DNA of 64,000 nt from Hyphomicrobiales bacterium (GTDB taxonomy: Bacteria; Pseudomonadota; Alphaproteobacteria; Rhizobiales; Rhizobiaceae), in assembly GCA_900472575.1 (NCBI GenBank), contig UCIV01000003.1, positions 124,001 to 188,000 on the forward strand, in the 5' to 3' direction. Below, in pieces: positions 52,995 to 62,536 of the stretch; within the stretch, counting starts at the first letter, position 1, and each line of letters starts with the position of its first letter. A model generated the notes under the pieces. The model ran no database searches, had not been told where the DNA came from, and was given only the letters and a program-made list of their open reading frames with translations. A program made the position numbers and the translations under genes.

Positions 52995-54778
52995 AGGACA
53001 TTATCGCAACCGTTGGCGAATTTACCGAACCGTGCTTTCGCGACAATGCCGTGAAGGTCGCACGCGGAGATGCGCCCTTCGACATTTTGATTTCCGGCGG
53101 CACACTGGTGGATGTGGTGACCGGCGAGCTGCGCCCGGCCGATATCGGCATTGTCGGGCCACTGATCGTCAGCGTCCACGAGCGCGGTGCGCGCTCGGAT
53201 GCGGCTCAGGTGATCGATGCGACTGGCGCGTTCGTCTCTCCCGGCCTGATCGATACGCATATGCATATCGAAAGCTCTATGGTGACGCCGGCGACCTATG
53301 CGGAGACTGTGGTGCCGCGCGGCGTGACGACGGTGGTGTGGGATCCGCATGAGTTCGGTAATGTCTGCGGTGTCGATGGCGTGGCATGGTCAGTGGAAGC
53401 TGTCCGCTCCTTGCCGCTAAGGGCCGTCGTCATGGCACCGTCCTGCGTTCCTTCCGCCCCCGGCTACGAGGTTGCCGGCGCGGATTTCGATGCCGATGTG
53501 ATCGATGAAATGCTGCTGTGGCCGAAGATTGCCGGTCTTGCGGAAGTGATGAACATGCGCGGCGTGATTGATCGCGAACCACGCATCAGCAATATCGTGC
53601 AGAATGCACTCGTTTCGGAAAAGCTTGTCAGCGGCCATGCCCGGGGACTGGCCGGCGGTGATCTTGCAGCTTTCATGACGGCTGGCGTCACGTCCGATCA
53701 CGAGCTGACTTCCGCCGAAGACCTGATGCAGAAGCTGCGTGCCGGTCTGACGATCGAGATGCGTGGCTCGCATGACCACCTTCTGCCGGAATTCGTCGAA
53801 GCGCTGAATAAGCTTGGGCATCTGCCGCAGACGCTGACGATCTGCACCGACGACGTGTTCCCCGACGATCTTGTCGATGGCGGCGGTCTCGATGACGTGG
53901 TGCGCCGATTGGTGCGCTACGGTATGAAGCCGGAATGGGCGCTGCAGGCGGCGACGCTGAACGGATCGGTCAGGATCGGCCGCGCAGATCTCGGGTTGAT
54001 CGCGGCCGGTCGCCGGGCAGATATCGTTCTCTTCGAAGATCTCAAGGATTTTCGCACACGTGCGGTCGTGGCGAGCGGCCACATCGTCTCGCGCGATGGA
54101 AAGATGACGGGCGATGTGTGCCGGATGAACCCCAATCCGCTGCGCCGTTCGGTAAAGCTGCAGAATTTGCAGGAAGATGATTTCAAACTTCGCTCTGAAG
54201 GTACCCGGGTGAGGGTCGCGACCATTGATCGGCCGCGGTTCACACGCTGGGGGCAGGCGGATGCGGTTGTCGAAAACGGGTTCGTGGTACCCCCGCAGGA
54301 ATCGGTGTTGATCGCCGTGACTCATCGCCATGGCCGTGTCGACAGCCGCACCCGGTTGGGTTTCCTCACCGGATGGGGCAAGTGGAAGGGCGCTTTCGCG
54401 ACGACCGTGGCACATGACAGCCATAACCTCACCGTTTTCGGTTCTGATCCGCGCGACATGGCGGCTGCCGCCAATGCGGTGATCGCGTCGGGCGGCGGCA
54501 TGGCGGTTGCAATCGGCGGCAAGGTGGTGAGCTTGCTTCCGCTGCCGCTGGCGGGCCTCGTGTCCGAAGAGCCGGTCGAGGTGGTGGCCGATCAGTTCCG
54601 GGCTATCCGTGCGGCAATGGACAAGGTCGTCGACTGGGAGCCGCCCTATCTGGTGTTCAAGGCCTGTTTCGGCGCGACGCTGGCCTGCAATGCAGGGCCA
54701 CATCAGACCGACCGGGGCATTGCCGACGTGACCACCGGCACGCTAATGGAGAGCCCGATACTGGAAATTCTGGCATAA
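52991..54778 (+). CDS. ade: Adenine deaminase
   Basis: A 595-residue metal-dependent amidohydrolase converting adenine to hypoxanthine. The metal-binding DTHMHIESSMVTP near residue 90, the VVWDPHEFGNVCG segment and the C-terminal SHDSHN-like HDSHNLTVFG are those of Ade. The GTG at 52991 overlaps the nucleoside hydrolase stop, with GGAGG 7 bases upstream; the open frame before it (from 52820) is only the shadow of the previous gene. The PRTase gene follows 19 bases downstream. Confidence 0.94.
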   Translation: MKDIIATVGEFTEPCFRDNAVKVARGDAPFDILISGGTLVDVVTGELRPADIGIVGPLIVSVHERGARSDAAQVIDATGAFVSPGLIDTHMHIESSMVTPATYAETVVPRGVTTVVWDPHEFGNVCGVDGVAWSVEAVRSLPLRAVVMAPSCVPSAPGYEVAGADFDADVIDEMLLWPKIAGLAEVMNMRGVIDREPRISNIVQNALVSEKLVSGHARGLAGGDLAAFMTAGVTSDHELTSAEDLMQKLRAGLTIEMRGSHDHLLPEFVEALNKLGHLPQTLTICTDDVFPDDLVDGGGLDDVVRRLVRYGMKPEWALQAATLNGSVRIGRADLGLIAAGRRADIVLFEDLKDFRTRAVVASGHIVSRDGKMTGDVCRMNPNPLRRSVKLQNLQEDDFKLRSEGTRVRVATIDRPRFTRWGQADAVVENGFVVPPQESVLIAVTHRHGRVDSRTRLGFLTGWGKWKGAFATTVAHDSHNLTVFGSDPRDMAAAANAVIASGGGMAVAIGGKVVSLLPLPLAGLVSEEPVEVVADQFRAIRAAMDKVVDWEPPYLVFKACFGATLACNAGPHQTDRGIADVTTGTLMESPILEILA

Positions 54779-54797
54779 TATAGGGTTAGGAAAAGCG

Positions 54798-55475
54798 ATG
54801 CAGCCGCATGAATTCTGGCAGGAGCTGCACGCTCCCGGTTCTTTCGACGAGGCCGGGCCTTTTTCCGGTTTCTTTCCGGCGAGGCTCGACAGCGGCGACC
54901 AGATCAGGCTGCCGATCCGGCCGCTTTCAGACGGACAACATGCGCTGGCATCGCTGATCATCAATCAGGCGAGTTTCGATGTGCAGGATGCGCTCGCCGC
55001 CGATCTGGCGCCGAAGATCGCGGCACTTCGGCCCGAAGTGATTGTCGGCCTGCCGACACTGGGCCTGACGCTTGCCGCTGCGGTGGCGCGGATGCTGGGT
55101 TTTGCCCGTTACGTACCGCTCGGAACATCGAAGAAGTTCTGGTATGACGAGGAGCTTTCGGTGCCGCTTTCGTCGATCACCACACCCGAACAACAGAAAC
55201 GGCTTTATGTCGACCCACGGATGATGCCGCTGATCGAAGGCAAGCGCGTGGCGCTGATCGATGACGTGATTTCCTCCGGCACCTCGATCATTTCGGGGCT
55301 GACGCTAATGACCTCTCTCGGGATCGAGCCGGTGGTGATCGGCGCTGCCATGCTGCAATCGGATCGCTGGGAAAAGAAGCTCGACGACTTTGGCCCGGAT
55401 TGGAAGGGCCGCGTGGTTTCGTGTTTCCGTACGCCGATATTGAACAAGGCCGGCGAGGGGCTTTGGTCGGCTTGA
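54798..55475 (+). CDS. Phosphoribosyltransferase (type I, purine-type)
   Basis: A 225-residue type I PRTase. The PRPP-binding loop VALIDDVISSGTSI is typical, and VIVGLPTLGLTLAAAVARML is the hood/first strand region. It would turn a free base plus PRPP into a nucleotide in the cytoplasm. It is longer at the N-terminus than adenine PRTase, so the base preference is uncertain; hypoxanthine or adenine fits the neighbours. The operon may end here: a repeat-filled gap of 381 bases follows. Confidence 0.88.
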   Translation: MQPHEFWQELHAPGSFDEAGPFSGFFPARLDSGDQIRLPIRPLSDGQHALASLIINQASFDVQDALAADLAPKIAALRPEVIVGLPTLGLTLAAAVARMLGFARYVPLGTSKKFWYDEELSVPLSSITTPEQQKRLYVDPRMMPLIEGKRVALIDDVISSGTSIISGLTLMTSLGIEPVVIGAAMLQSDRWEKKLDDFGPDWKGRVVSCFRTPILNKAGEGLWSA

Positions 55476-55513
55476 CGGCTGTTGCTCAGATTGTCTGATA
55501 TGGAAAGTTCTTT

Positions 55514-55566
55514 CACGCGAAGGACTTCGCGTGGCTGGATTCCTGTGACAAGCACAGGAATGAGGG
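55514..55566. repeat. Repeat family B, half-copy 1
   Basis: Hairpin CACGCGAAG/CTTCGCGTG (55514-55533) followed by GGCTGGA and the hairpin TTCCTGTG/CACAGGAA (55540-55560), then TGAGGG. Matches one arm of the element at 37663-37787. Confidence 0.7.
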
Positions 55567-55684
55567 AATTTGTGGTACGCTTGGCAACCCTCTCTAGCGC
55601 TATGCTCCCTGTCTCGACTGGCAAAAGCGCTGTTTCCTTTGGCGTGGCACCGTTTCGATAGGAGGTTGGCGGAAACCTTCCCAT

Positions 55685-55748
55685 CCTCATTCCTGAGCTT
55701 GTCACAGGAATCCAGCCGACGCGCGTCTGCGCGGCGAAAAGACTCTTG
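55685..55748. repeat. Repeat family B, half-copy 2 (inverted)
   Basis: CCTCATTCCTGAGCTTGTCA then CAGGAATCCAGCCGACGCGC and GTCTGCGCGGCGAAAAGACT. This is the inverse of the other half of the 37.7-kb element, where GCCGACGCGCG, TCTGCGCGGCG and AAAGACT read on the opposite strand. Confidence 0.7.
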
Positions 55749-55856
55749 TTCGCACACGACGAGGCAGTTCCATTTTCGGCTTGCGGACATGAGATTGCTG
55801 GCTAGGATCGCCACATCCTACCTCAAGACCCAAGCGAAATTTTCAGGAAGACTTTG

Positions 55857-56906
55857 ATGGAACTGGTGTTCGACGGCCATAACGATGTGTTGTTGCGGCT
55901 CTGGCGGAACATGAAGGCGGGAGCTGATCCCGTTGTGGAATTCTCCAAAGGTACCCCCGAAGGCCATATCGATGCGCCGCGGGCGCGAGCGGGTGGTCTC
56001 GCGGGTGGTCTTTGCGCGATCTACATTCCCTCCGGCGATCTGGTGCTCAAGGATCCCGAACCGGACGGGAGTTATGTGACGCCGCTTGCCGCACCGCTCG
56101 AATACGCACCTTCACTGGATATAGGGCTGGAAAAGGCGGCAATCGCGCTGCGGCTGGACCGGGCAGGGGCTTGGAAACTCTGCCGGTCCACCGCCGATGT
56201 CCGGCAGGCGATGAAGGACGGCGTATTTGCCGCCGTGCTGCACATGGAAGGCTGCGAACCGATCGACGCGGACCTCGCCAATCTCGACGTCTTCCATGCG
56301 GCCGGTCTTCGCTCGCTCGGGCCGGTCTGGAGCCGCCACAACATTTTTGGCCATGGCGTGCCGTTCGCCTTTCCGATGACGACGGATACCGGGCCGGGCC
56401 TGACCGATCTCGGCTTCGAACTGGTCAAGGCCTGCAACCGGCTCGGCATCCTGATCGACCTGTCGCATATTACCGAGAAGGGGTTCTGGGATGTGGCAAA
56501 AACTTCCGACCAGCCGCTGATCGCAAGCCATTCCAATGCACATGCTCTGACGCCAGTCGCGCGCAACCTGACCGACAGGCAGATGGACGCGATCAAGGAG
56601 AGCGGCGGGCTCGTGGGCCTGAACTATGCGGTCACCATGCTGCGCGACGACGGGCTGGACATTGCGGCCACGCCGATCTCCGAGATGATACGCCATGTGG
56701 ACTACATGGTTGAGCGGATGGGGATCGACCATGTAGCGATCGGATCGGACTTCGACGGCTGCACCGTACCGGTCGAAATTCGTGATGCTGCGGGCAATCA
56801 AAATCTGGTTGCAGCTTTAAAAACAGCGGGATACGCTGGCGAGGATTTGGCCAAGCTGGCCCGCGAGAACTGGTTGAGGGTTCTCGGCAAAGCCTGGCAC
56901 GAATAA
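55857..56906 (+). CDS. Membrane-dipeptidase family (M19) peptidase
   Basis: A 349-residue renal-dipeptidase-type zinc peptidase. The zinc ligands are in FDGHNDVL, VLHMEGCEP, LIDLSHI and ASHSNAHAL, with DHVAIGSDFDG near the C-terminus, all expected. No signal peptide, so probably cytoplasmic. It hydrolyses dipeptides, including unusual or D-containing ones. GGAAG lies 6 bases before the ATG; a TTG one codon earlier is also possible. The peptide-type ABC transporter begins 49 bases downstream. Confidence 0.92.
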   Translation: MELVFDGHNDVLLRLWRNMKAGADPVVEFSKGTPEGHIDAPRARAGGLAGGLCAIYIPSGDLVLKDPEPDGSYVTPLAAPLEYAPSLDIGLEKAAIALRLDRAGAWKLCRSTADVRQAMKDGVFAAVLHMEGCEPIDADLANLDVFHAAGLRSLGPVWSRHNIFGHGVPFAFPMTTDTGPGLTDLGFELVKACNRLGILIDLSHITEKGFWDVAKTSDQPLIASHSNAHALTPVARNLTDRQMDAIKESGGLVGLNYAVTMLRDDGLDIAATPISEMIRHVDYMVERMGIDHVAIGSDFDGCTVPVEIRDAAGNQNLVAALKTAGYAGEDLAKLARENWLRVLGKAWHE

Positions 56907-56955
56907 CGGCCCGAAGCGGGCCGGACATGAGCAAATGACAACAGGGGAACTGATC

Positions 56956-58596
56956 ATGCTCCACTCTTTCCGCACTTCCGTCCGAATGCTTTCCACGAGC
57001 GCAGCGTTGTCGCTGCTGTTGGTCGCAGCACCGCAGGCATTCGCCGCGACGCCGGCCGATACGCTGGTCGAAGGCTTTGCGATCGACGACATTATCACCA
57101 TTGATCCGGGCGAAGCCTTCGAGCTTTCCACTGCCGAAGTGACTGCCAATACCTATAGCAAGCTGGTCATGCTGGATCCGGCCGACACATCCAAGGTCAT
57201 AGGTGATCTGGCGGCCAGCTGGACGGTTTCCGACGATGGCATGACCTATACGTTCAAGCTGAAGCCGGACCTGAAATTTGCTTCAGGCAACCCGCTGACC
57301 GCCGAAGACGTTGCCTTCTCGTTCGAACGCGCCGTCAAGCTCGACAAGTCGCCGGCCTTTCTGCTGACCCAGTTCGGGCTGAGCGGCGACAATGTTGCCG
57401 AGAAAGCCAAGGCGACCGCGCCCGACACGTTCACCTTCACGGTCGACAAGGCCTATGCGCCGAGCTTCGTCCTGAACGTTCTGACCGCCACCGTCGCTTC
57501 CGTTGTCGACAAGAAGGTGGTGATGGAACATGCCAAGGCGATGACGCCTTCGGCCGATTACAAATATGACAGTGATTTCGGCAATGAATGGATGAAGACC
57601 GGTTTTGCCGGTTCCGGCCCGTACAAGGTGCTGGCATGGCGCGCCAATGAGGCCGTCATCATGGAAGCCAACCCGAATTACTACGGCGAGAAGCCGAAGC
57701 TGAAGCGCGTCATCTATCGCCACATGAAGGAAAGCTCCGGCCAGCGTCTGGCGCTGGAAAACGGCGATATCGATATCGCCCGTAACCTCGAGCCGAACGA
57801 TGTGGAGGCTGTTTCCAAGAAGGAAGGCCTGTCGATCACGTCTGCGCCGAAGGGCACGATCTACTATTTCAGCCTCAACCAGAAAAACGAGAAGCTGGCA
57901 AAGCCCGAAGTGGCGGAAGCGTTCAAGTATCTGGTCGACTATGACGCGATCGGCGCGACGCTGATCAAGGGCATCGGCGAAATCCACCAGACCTTCCTGC
58001 CGAAGGGCCAGCTCGGTGCGCTGAACGACAACCCTTACAAGCTGGATGTCGCCAAGGCCAAGGAACTGCTTGCCAAGGCGGGCCTGAAGGACGGCTTTAC
58101 CGTGACCATGGATGTGCGCAACACGCAGCCGGTGACGGGCATTGCCGAAAGCGTGCAGCAGACGCTGGCGCAGGCCGGCATCAAGCTCGAAATCATTCCG
58201 GGCGACGGCAAGCAGACGCTGACGAAATTCCGCGCCCGCACCCATGACATCTATATCGGCCAGTGGGGTTCGGACTATTTCGACCCGAACTCGAATGCCG
58301 AAACCTTCGTCATCAACTACGACAATTCCGACGAGGGCAAGAACAAGACGCTGGCATGGCGTAATGCCTGGGATGTGCCTAAGGACATCGAAGAGGCGGC
58401 CCAGGGTGCGCTTCTGGAAAAGGATGCAGCCAAGCGTGCGGCAGTCTACGAGGACCTTCAGAAGAAGGCGCTGGCGCAGAGCCCGTTCGTGATCATCTTC
58501 CAGCAGACGGAAGTGGCCGGTTACTCTTCCAAGCTGAAGGACTTCAAGCTCGGCCCGAGCTTCGATACGAACTTCGTCTATCCGGTTTCGAAGTAG
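56956..58596 (+). CDS. Family-5 (peptide-type) ABC substrate-binding protein
   Basis: A 546-residue periplasmic binding protein (SBP_bac_5). A Sec signal of about 33 residues ends AFAA. The fold motifs include TYTFKLKPDLKFASGNPLTA and GPYKVLAWRANEAVIMEANP. GGGGA lies 8 bases upstream of the ATG at 56956. It is the first binding protein for the dipeptide-type transporter encoded after a repeat; a second, different one ends the operon. The substrate (oligopeptide, modified peptide or other) is not readable. Confidence 0.93.
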   Translation: MLHSFRTSVRMLSTSAALSLLLVAAPQAFAATPADTLVEGFAIDDIITIDPGEAFELSTAEVTANTYSKLVMLDPADTSKVIGDLAASWTVSDDGMTYTFKLKPDLKFASGNPLTAEDVAFSFERAVKLDKSPAFLLTQFGLSGDNVAEKAKATAPDTFTFTVDKAYAPSFVLNVLTATVASVVDKKVVMEHAKAMTPSADYKYDSDFGNEWMKTGFAGSGPYKVLAWRANEAVIMEANPNYYGEKPKLKRVIYRHMKESSGQRLALENGDIDIARNLEPNDVEAVSKKEGLSITSAPKGTIYYFSLNQKNEKLAKPEVAEAFKYLVDYDAIGATLIKGIGEIHQTFLPKGQLGALNDNPYKLDVAKAKELLAKAGLKDGFTVTMDVRNTQPVTGIAESVQQTLAQAGIKLEIIPGDGKQTLTKFRARTHDIYIGQWGSDYFDPNSNAETFVINYDNSDEGKNKTLAWRNAWDVPKDIEEAAQGALLEKDAAKRAAVYEDLQKKALAQSPFVIIFQQTEVAGYSSKLKDFKLGPSFDTNFVYPVSK

Positions 58597-58636
58597 CAGG
58601 CTTGGCGGGTTGAAATTCGGACGGTGCGGCTTGCCT

Positions 58637-58768
58637 CCTTCTCCCCGCCTGCGGGGAGAAGGTCCGGAGCGCTAGCGAGGGGATGAAGGGTAGTCGCGGG
58701 CGCTGAGTTCGCGGCATTTGCCCCTCATCCGCCTGCCGGCACCTTCTCCCCGTTTCACGGGGAGAAGG
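58637..58768. repeat. RIME-like element between binding-protein and permease genes
   Basis: Two perfect 12-bp-arm hairpins (58637-58662 CCTTCTCCCCGC arm; 58742-58768 CCTTCTCCCCGT arm) bound an element of about 130 bp containing CCCCTCATCCGCCTGCCGGC. Its blocks recur inverted at 1325-1452. It resembles rhizobial intergenic mosaic elements. Confidence 0.75.
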
Positions 58769-58818
58769 CCGCGTGCCGCAACGCCCCAAATCCTTCGCGT
58801 TGCTCAAAGGAGAACTCC

Positions 58819-59886
58819 TTGACGCTTACCGATACGACGGCAGTGACGCGGCGCAACCGGCGCCGTGCTTCCTCCTTTGGCATGGCGGTGGTCCGTTTCG
58901 TGGTCACTGTCGTTACGACATTTCTCGGCCTTCTGGCTGTCACCTTCTTCATTGGCCGCGTGGTGCCGATCGATCCGGCGCTGGCAATCGTCGGCGACCG
59001 GGCACCGGCACATGTGGTCGAGCGCGTGCGGGAGGAGCTTGGCCTCAACCTGCCGCTCTACCAGCAGTTCTGGATCTATATAAAGCAGGCGCTGACGGGT
59101 GATTTCGGCACATCGGTACTGACCACCAATCCCGTGATGGCGGATATCGCGCGGGTGTTTCCGGCGACAATCGAGCTTGCAACGATCGGCACCATCATCG
59201 GAGCGCTGATCGGCGTGCCCCTCGGAGTGCTCGCCGCCGTCAAGCGGGGATCGATCGCCGACCAGATCGTGCGGGTGATCGGGTTGATCGGTTATTCGGT
59301 GCCGATCTTCTGGCTCGGTCTGCTGGCGCTGGTCCTGTTCTACGCCAAGCTCGGATGGGTGGCCTATCCGGGGCGGATCGACATCGTTTACGAATATACG
59401 TTCATGCCGCAGACGGGCTTTTTCCTGTTCGACGCGATCTGGCAAGGGCAATGGGATGTGGCCTGGGATCTGTTCCGCCATATCATCCTGCCCGGCGGGC
59501 TGCTCGGCTATTTCTCGCTCGCCTATATCAGCCGGATGACGCGGAGCTTCATGCTCAACGAGCTGCAGCAGGAGTATATCGTCGCGGCGCGTGCCAAGGG
59601 GCTGTCGGAGACGCGGATCATCTGGTTTCATGCGTTGCGCAATGCCGCGGTACCGCTGGTGACGGTGATTGCACTTTCCTATGCGGGTCTGCTGGAAGGT
59701 TCGGTTCTGACGGAGACGATCTTTTCCTGGCCGGGGCTTGGCCTCTACATCACCAACTCGCTGCAGAATGCCGACATGAATGCCGTGCTCGGCGGTACGA
59801 TCGTCATCGGTGCGGTGTTCATTGCCATCAACATATTGTCCGACCTTCTCTACCGGACGCTTGATCCGAGGACGAGAAGCCGATGA
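58819..59886 (+). CDS. Dipeptide-type ABC permease (DppB-like)
   Basis: A 355-residue inner-membrane permease, about six helices. The EAA-type loop is YIVAARAKGLSETRIIWFHA, and the N-terminal part has VVPIDPALAIVGDRAPAHVV and YQQFWIYIKQALTGDFGTSV, a DppB/OppB signature. It starts with TTG at 58819, preceded by GGAG at 6 bases. The stop overlaps the next permease in ATGA. Confidence 0.93.
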   Translation: MTLTDTTAVTRRNRRRASSFGMAVVRFVVTVVTTFLGLLAVTFFIGRVVPIDPALAIVGDRAPAHVVERVREELGLNLPLYQQFWIYIKQALTGDFGTSVLTTNPVMADIARVFPATIELATIGTIIGALIGVPLGVLAAVKRGSIADQIVRVIGLIGYSVPIFWLGLLALVLFYAKLGWVAYPGRIDIVYEYTFMPQTGFFLFDAIWQGQWDVAWDLFRHIILPGGLLGYFSLAYISRMTRSFMLNELQQEYIVAARAKGLSETRIIWFHALRNAAVPLVTVIALSYAGLLEGSVLTETIFSWPGLGLYITNSLQNADMNAVLGGTIVIGAVFIAINILSDLLYRTLDPRTRSR

Positions 59887-60815
59887 GTGTTCTTCAAGCA
59901 AGTGAAAAGCCCTATAGCCGCGAATGGCTGTTATCCGAACAGCCTACATCGCGGCATCAGGCACAGCTTGGCCGCGCCTATGTGATCTGGCGGCGGTTTT
60001 CCGCCAACCGGCTGGCGCTGGCCGGTCTCGGTATCATTCTTCTCCTGATCCTCGTTGCGATCTTCGCCGATGTGCTGGCGCCGCATAACCCGGTGCAGGG
60101 CGACCTGCGCAATTCGCGGCTTCTGCCGCCGGGTTCGGCGGGTTACCTGCTCGGCACCGATGACCAGGGGCGCGATATTCTCTCGCGGCTGATCCATGGT
60201 TCACGGCTGACGTTGTTTGTGGTCGTGCTGGTGGCGATCATCGCAGCACCCGTCGGCCTGATCATCGGCACGGTGTCCGGTTATGCGGGTGGCTGGGTGG
60301 ATGCGGTGCTGATGCGGATCACCGACATCTTTCTTGCCTTTCCGAAACTGGTTCTGGCGCTGGCGCTGGTCGCGGCTCTCGGGCCGGGGATCGAGAATGC
60401 GGTTCTTGCCATCGCCGTTACCTCATGGCCGCCCTATGCGCGTATTGCCCGCGCCGAGACGATGACGTTTCGCAATTCGGAATTTATTTCCGCCGTGAAG
60501 CTGATGGGGGCTTCGCCGTTCCGCATCGTCCTTCGCCACGTCATGCCGCTTTGCCTTTCCTCTCTGATCGTGCGTGTGACGCTCGATATGGCGGGAATCA
60601 TCCTCACCGCCGCCGGCCTCGGCTTTCTCGGCCTCGGCGCGCAGCCGCCGTTGCCGGAATGGGGTGCGATGATCGCGTCGGGCCGCCGCTTCATTCTCGA
60701 CCAGTGGTGGGTGGCGGCGATGCCGGGTGCGGCGATCCTGATCGTTTCGCTCGGTTTCAACCTGCTCGGCGACGGATTGCGCGATGCGCTCGATCCGAAG
60801 GAGGCAGGTCAATGA
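59883..60815 (+). CDS. Dipeptide-type ABC permease (DppC-like)
   Basis: A 310-residue permease pairing with the DppB-like protein. The N-terminal cytosolic segment precedes RFSANRLALAGLGIILLLIL. The hallmark LGTDDQGRDILSRLIHGSRL is DppC/OppC-type, and the EAA loop is NSEFISAVKLMGASPFRIVL. ATGA overlaps join it to both neighbours. Confidence 0.94.
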   Translation: MSVLQASEKPYSREWLLSEQPTSRHQAQLGRAYVIWRRFSANRLALAGLGIILLLILVAIFADVLAPHNPVQGDLRNSRLLPPGSAGYLLGTDDQGRDILSRLIHGSRLTLFVVVLVAIIAAPVGLIIGTVSGYAGGWVDAVLMRITDIFLAFPKLVLALALVAALGPGIENAVLAIAVTSWPPYARIARAETMTFRNSEFISAVKLMGASPFRIVLRHVMPLCLSSLIVRVTLDMAGIILTAAGLGFLGLGAQPPLPEWGAMIASGRRFILDQWWVAAMPGAAILIVSLGFNLLGDGLRDALDPKEAGQ

Positions 60816-61663
60816 GTGGCGCTGTGGGGACGGACAAGCTTCTGACGGTCGAAGACTTGCGGGTCAGTTTTCCGACGCGCACCGGTGTGATCGAGGCCGT
60901 GCGTGGGGTGTCGTTTACGCTCGGGCGCGAACGGCTGGGCATTGTCGGCGAAAGCGGTTCCGGCAAGTCGCAGACGGGCCGGGCGATCATGGGACTGACG
61001 CCGAAACATGCCAAGATTACCGCGAAGACGCTGAACTTTGCCGGACGTGATCTTCTGAGCATTTCCGACCGCGAGCGGCGGGAGATCAGGGGGAAACGGA
61101 TCGGCATGGTGCTGCAAGATCCGAAATATTCGCTGAACCCCGTCTCGACCATCGGAAGGCAGATCATCGAGACGCTGAAGACGCATGAAAAGATCTCGAC
61201 TGCGGAGGCGAAGGCGCGCACGCTTGCGATGCTGGAAGCGGTGCAAATCCGTGATCCGGAGCGGGTGTTTTCGCTCTATCCGCACGAGGTTTCCGGTGGC
61301 ATGGGGCAACGTGTGATGATCGCGATGATGCTGATTTGCGGGCCTGAACTGCTGATCGCCGACGAGCCGACCTCGGCGCTCGATGTGACGGTACAGCTCG
61401 AAGTGCTGGGCATTCTCGACAAGCTGGTGGCTGAGCGCGGCATGGGGCTGATCTTCGTGTCGCATGATCTGCGGCTCGTCTCGTCCTTCTGCGACCGGGT
61501 GCTGGTGATGTATGCGGGTCGCGTTGTGGAGGAATTGCCATCGGCGGATCTTTCCAAGGCGCAGCATCCCTATACGCAAGGCCTGCTCAACTGCCTGCCG
61601 ACGATCGGTACCGACCGGCATCCGCTGCCGGTGCTCGACCGCAAGAAGGAGTGGGCGCTATGA
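60812..61663 (+). CDS. Dipeptide-type ABC ATPase (DppD-like)
   Basis: A 283-residue ABC ATPase. Walker A GESGSGKSQTG, Q-loop VLQDPKYSLNP, signature VSGGMGQRVMIA, Walker B LLIADEPTSALD and H-loop FVSHDLRL are complete. It ends shortly after HPYTQGLLNCLP, without the longer iron-sulfur-type tail some DppD have. ATG at 60812 overlaps the upstream stop; its own TGA overlaps the next ATG. Confidence 0.93.
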   Translation: MSGAVGTDKLLTVEDLRVSFPTRTGVIEAVRGVSFTLGRERLGIVGESGSGKSQTGRAIMGLTPKHAKITAKTLNFAGRDLLSISDRERREIRGKRIGMVLQDPKYSLNPVSTIGRQIIETLKTHEKISTAEAKARTLAMLEAVQIRDPERVFSLYPHEVSGGMGQRVMIAMMLICGPELLIADEPTSALDVTVQLEVLGILDKLVAERGMGLIFVSHDLRLVSSFCDRVLVMYAGRVVEELPSADLSKAQHPYTQGLLNCLPTIGTDRHPLPVLDRKKEWAL

Positions 61664-62412
61664 CGACGAATGTTCTTTCCGTCAAAGACATGGTCGTCAC
61701 GTTCGACGAGTTTATCGCGCTCGACCATGTGTCGGTGGATGTGGCTCAGGGCGAGAGTTTCGGCATCGTTGGTGAAAGCGGGTCTGGAAAATCGACGCTG
61801 CTGCGTGCGGTGGCGGGGCTGAACACGTTCAGCGCCGGGACGCTTACGATCAACGGACAGTCCTATTCGGGCCGCAGCCGGTCGAAGGATTTTTATCGCA
61901 CTGTGCAGATGGTATTTCAGGATCCCTACGGATCGCTGCATCCGCGCCAGACGGTGGACCGGCTGCTCCTGGAGCCGCTGGCGATCCACGGGTTCGACAA
62001 TGTCGACCAGCGGATCATGCGGGCGCTGGACGAGGTGGGGTTGGGGTCGGGTTTCCGGTTTCGGTATTCGCACCAGCTTTCCGGCGGACAGCGGCAGCGC
62101 GTGGCAATCGCCCGGGCGCTGATCCTGGAGCCGAAGGTTCTACTGCTTGATGAGCCGACCTCTGCGCTCGACGCTTCGATCCAGGCGGAAATCCTCAATC
62201 TGCTGGAACAGGCGCGAAAAGATCGCGGGCTGACCTTCGTGATGGTCAGCCACGATCTCGGTGTCATCAGCCATATGTGCGAAAGGCTGGCGGTGATGAA
62301 GTCGGGCAAGGTTGTTGAAACGGTTACTGCCGATGCGCTGGAAAGCCGTGCGTTCTCTGCTGACTATACACGGCAGCTCATGACCGCCAGCGAAGGATTT
62401 CGCCGCGTCTGA
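61660..62412 (+). CDS. Dipeptide-type ABC ATPase (DppF-like)
   Basis: A 250-residue ABC ATPase completing the DppBCDF-type set. Walker A is GESGSGKST, the Q-loop VFQDPYGSLHPRQ (a DppF/OppF mark), signature [15 protein letters not shown], Walker B LLLDEPTSALD and H-loop MVSHDLGVI. The C-terminus ends without the oligopeptide-type tail. AGGAG lies 8 bases before the ATG, which overlaps the preceding stop. A 124-base gap separates it from the second binding protein. Confidence 0.94.
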   Translation: MTTNVLSVKDMVVTFDEFIALDHVSVDVAQGESFGIVGESGSGKSTLLRAVAGLNTFSAGTLTINGQSYSGRSRSKDFYRTVQMVFQDPYGSLHPRQTVDRLLLEPLAIHGFDNVDQRIMRALDEVGLGSGFRFRYSHQLSGGQRQRVAIARALILEPKVLLLDEPTSALDASIQAEILNLLEQARKDRGLTFVMVSHDLGVISHMCERLAVMKSGKVVETVTADALESRAFSADYTRQLMTASEGFRRV

Positions 62413-62536
62413 CCCCGTGTTTCAGCAAAGTCGGAAGTGCTTGGAAGGTCGCGAATGAGCATTGTGTGCAGTTGCGAAATGCCCTTAGACTGCATTTAAC
62501 AAAGCTGCAGGCAGCGAATAACGGGGAGCTTATACG

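Larger units (their letters stand above)
55476..55856. other. Repeat-bearing intergenic gap in the purine/dipeptide cluster
   Basis: 381 bases with no credible gene. It contains two inverted half-copies of repeat family B (55514-55566 and 55685-55748) around about 120 unrelated bases. No terminator with a T-run was seen. Confidence 0.6.
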
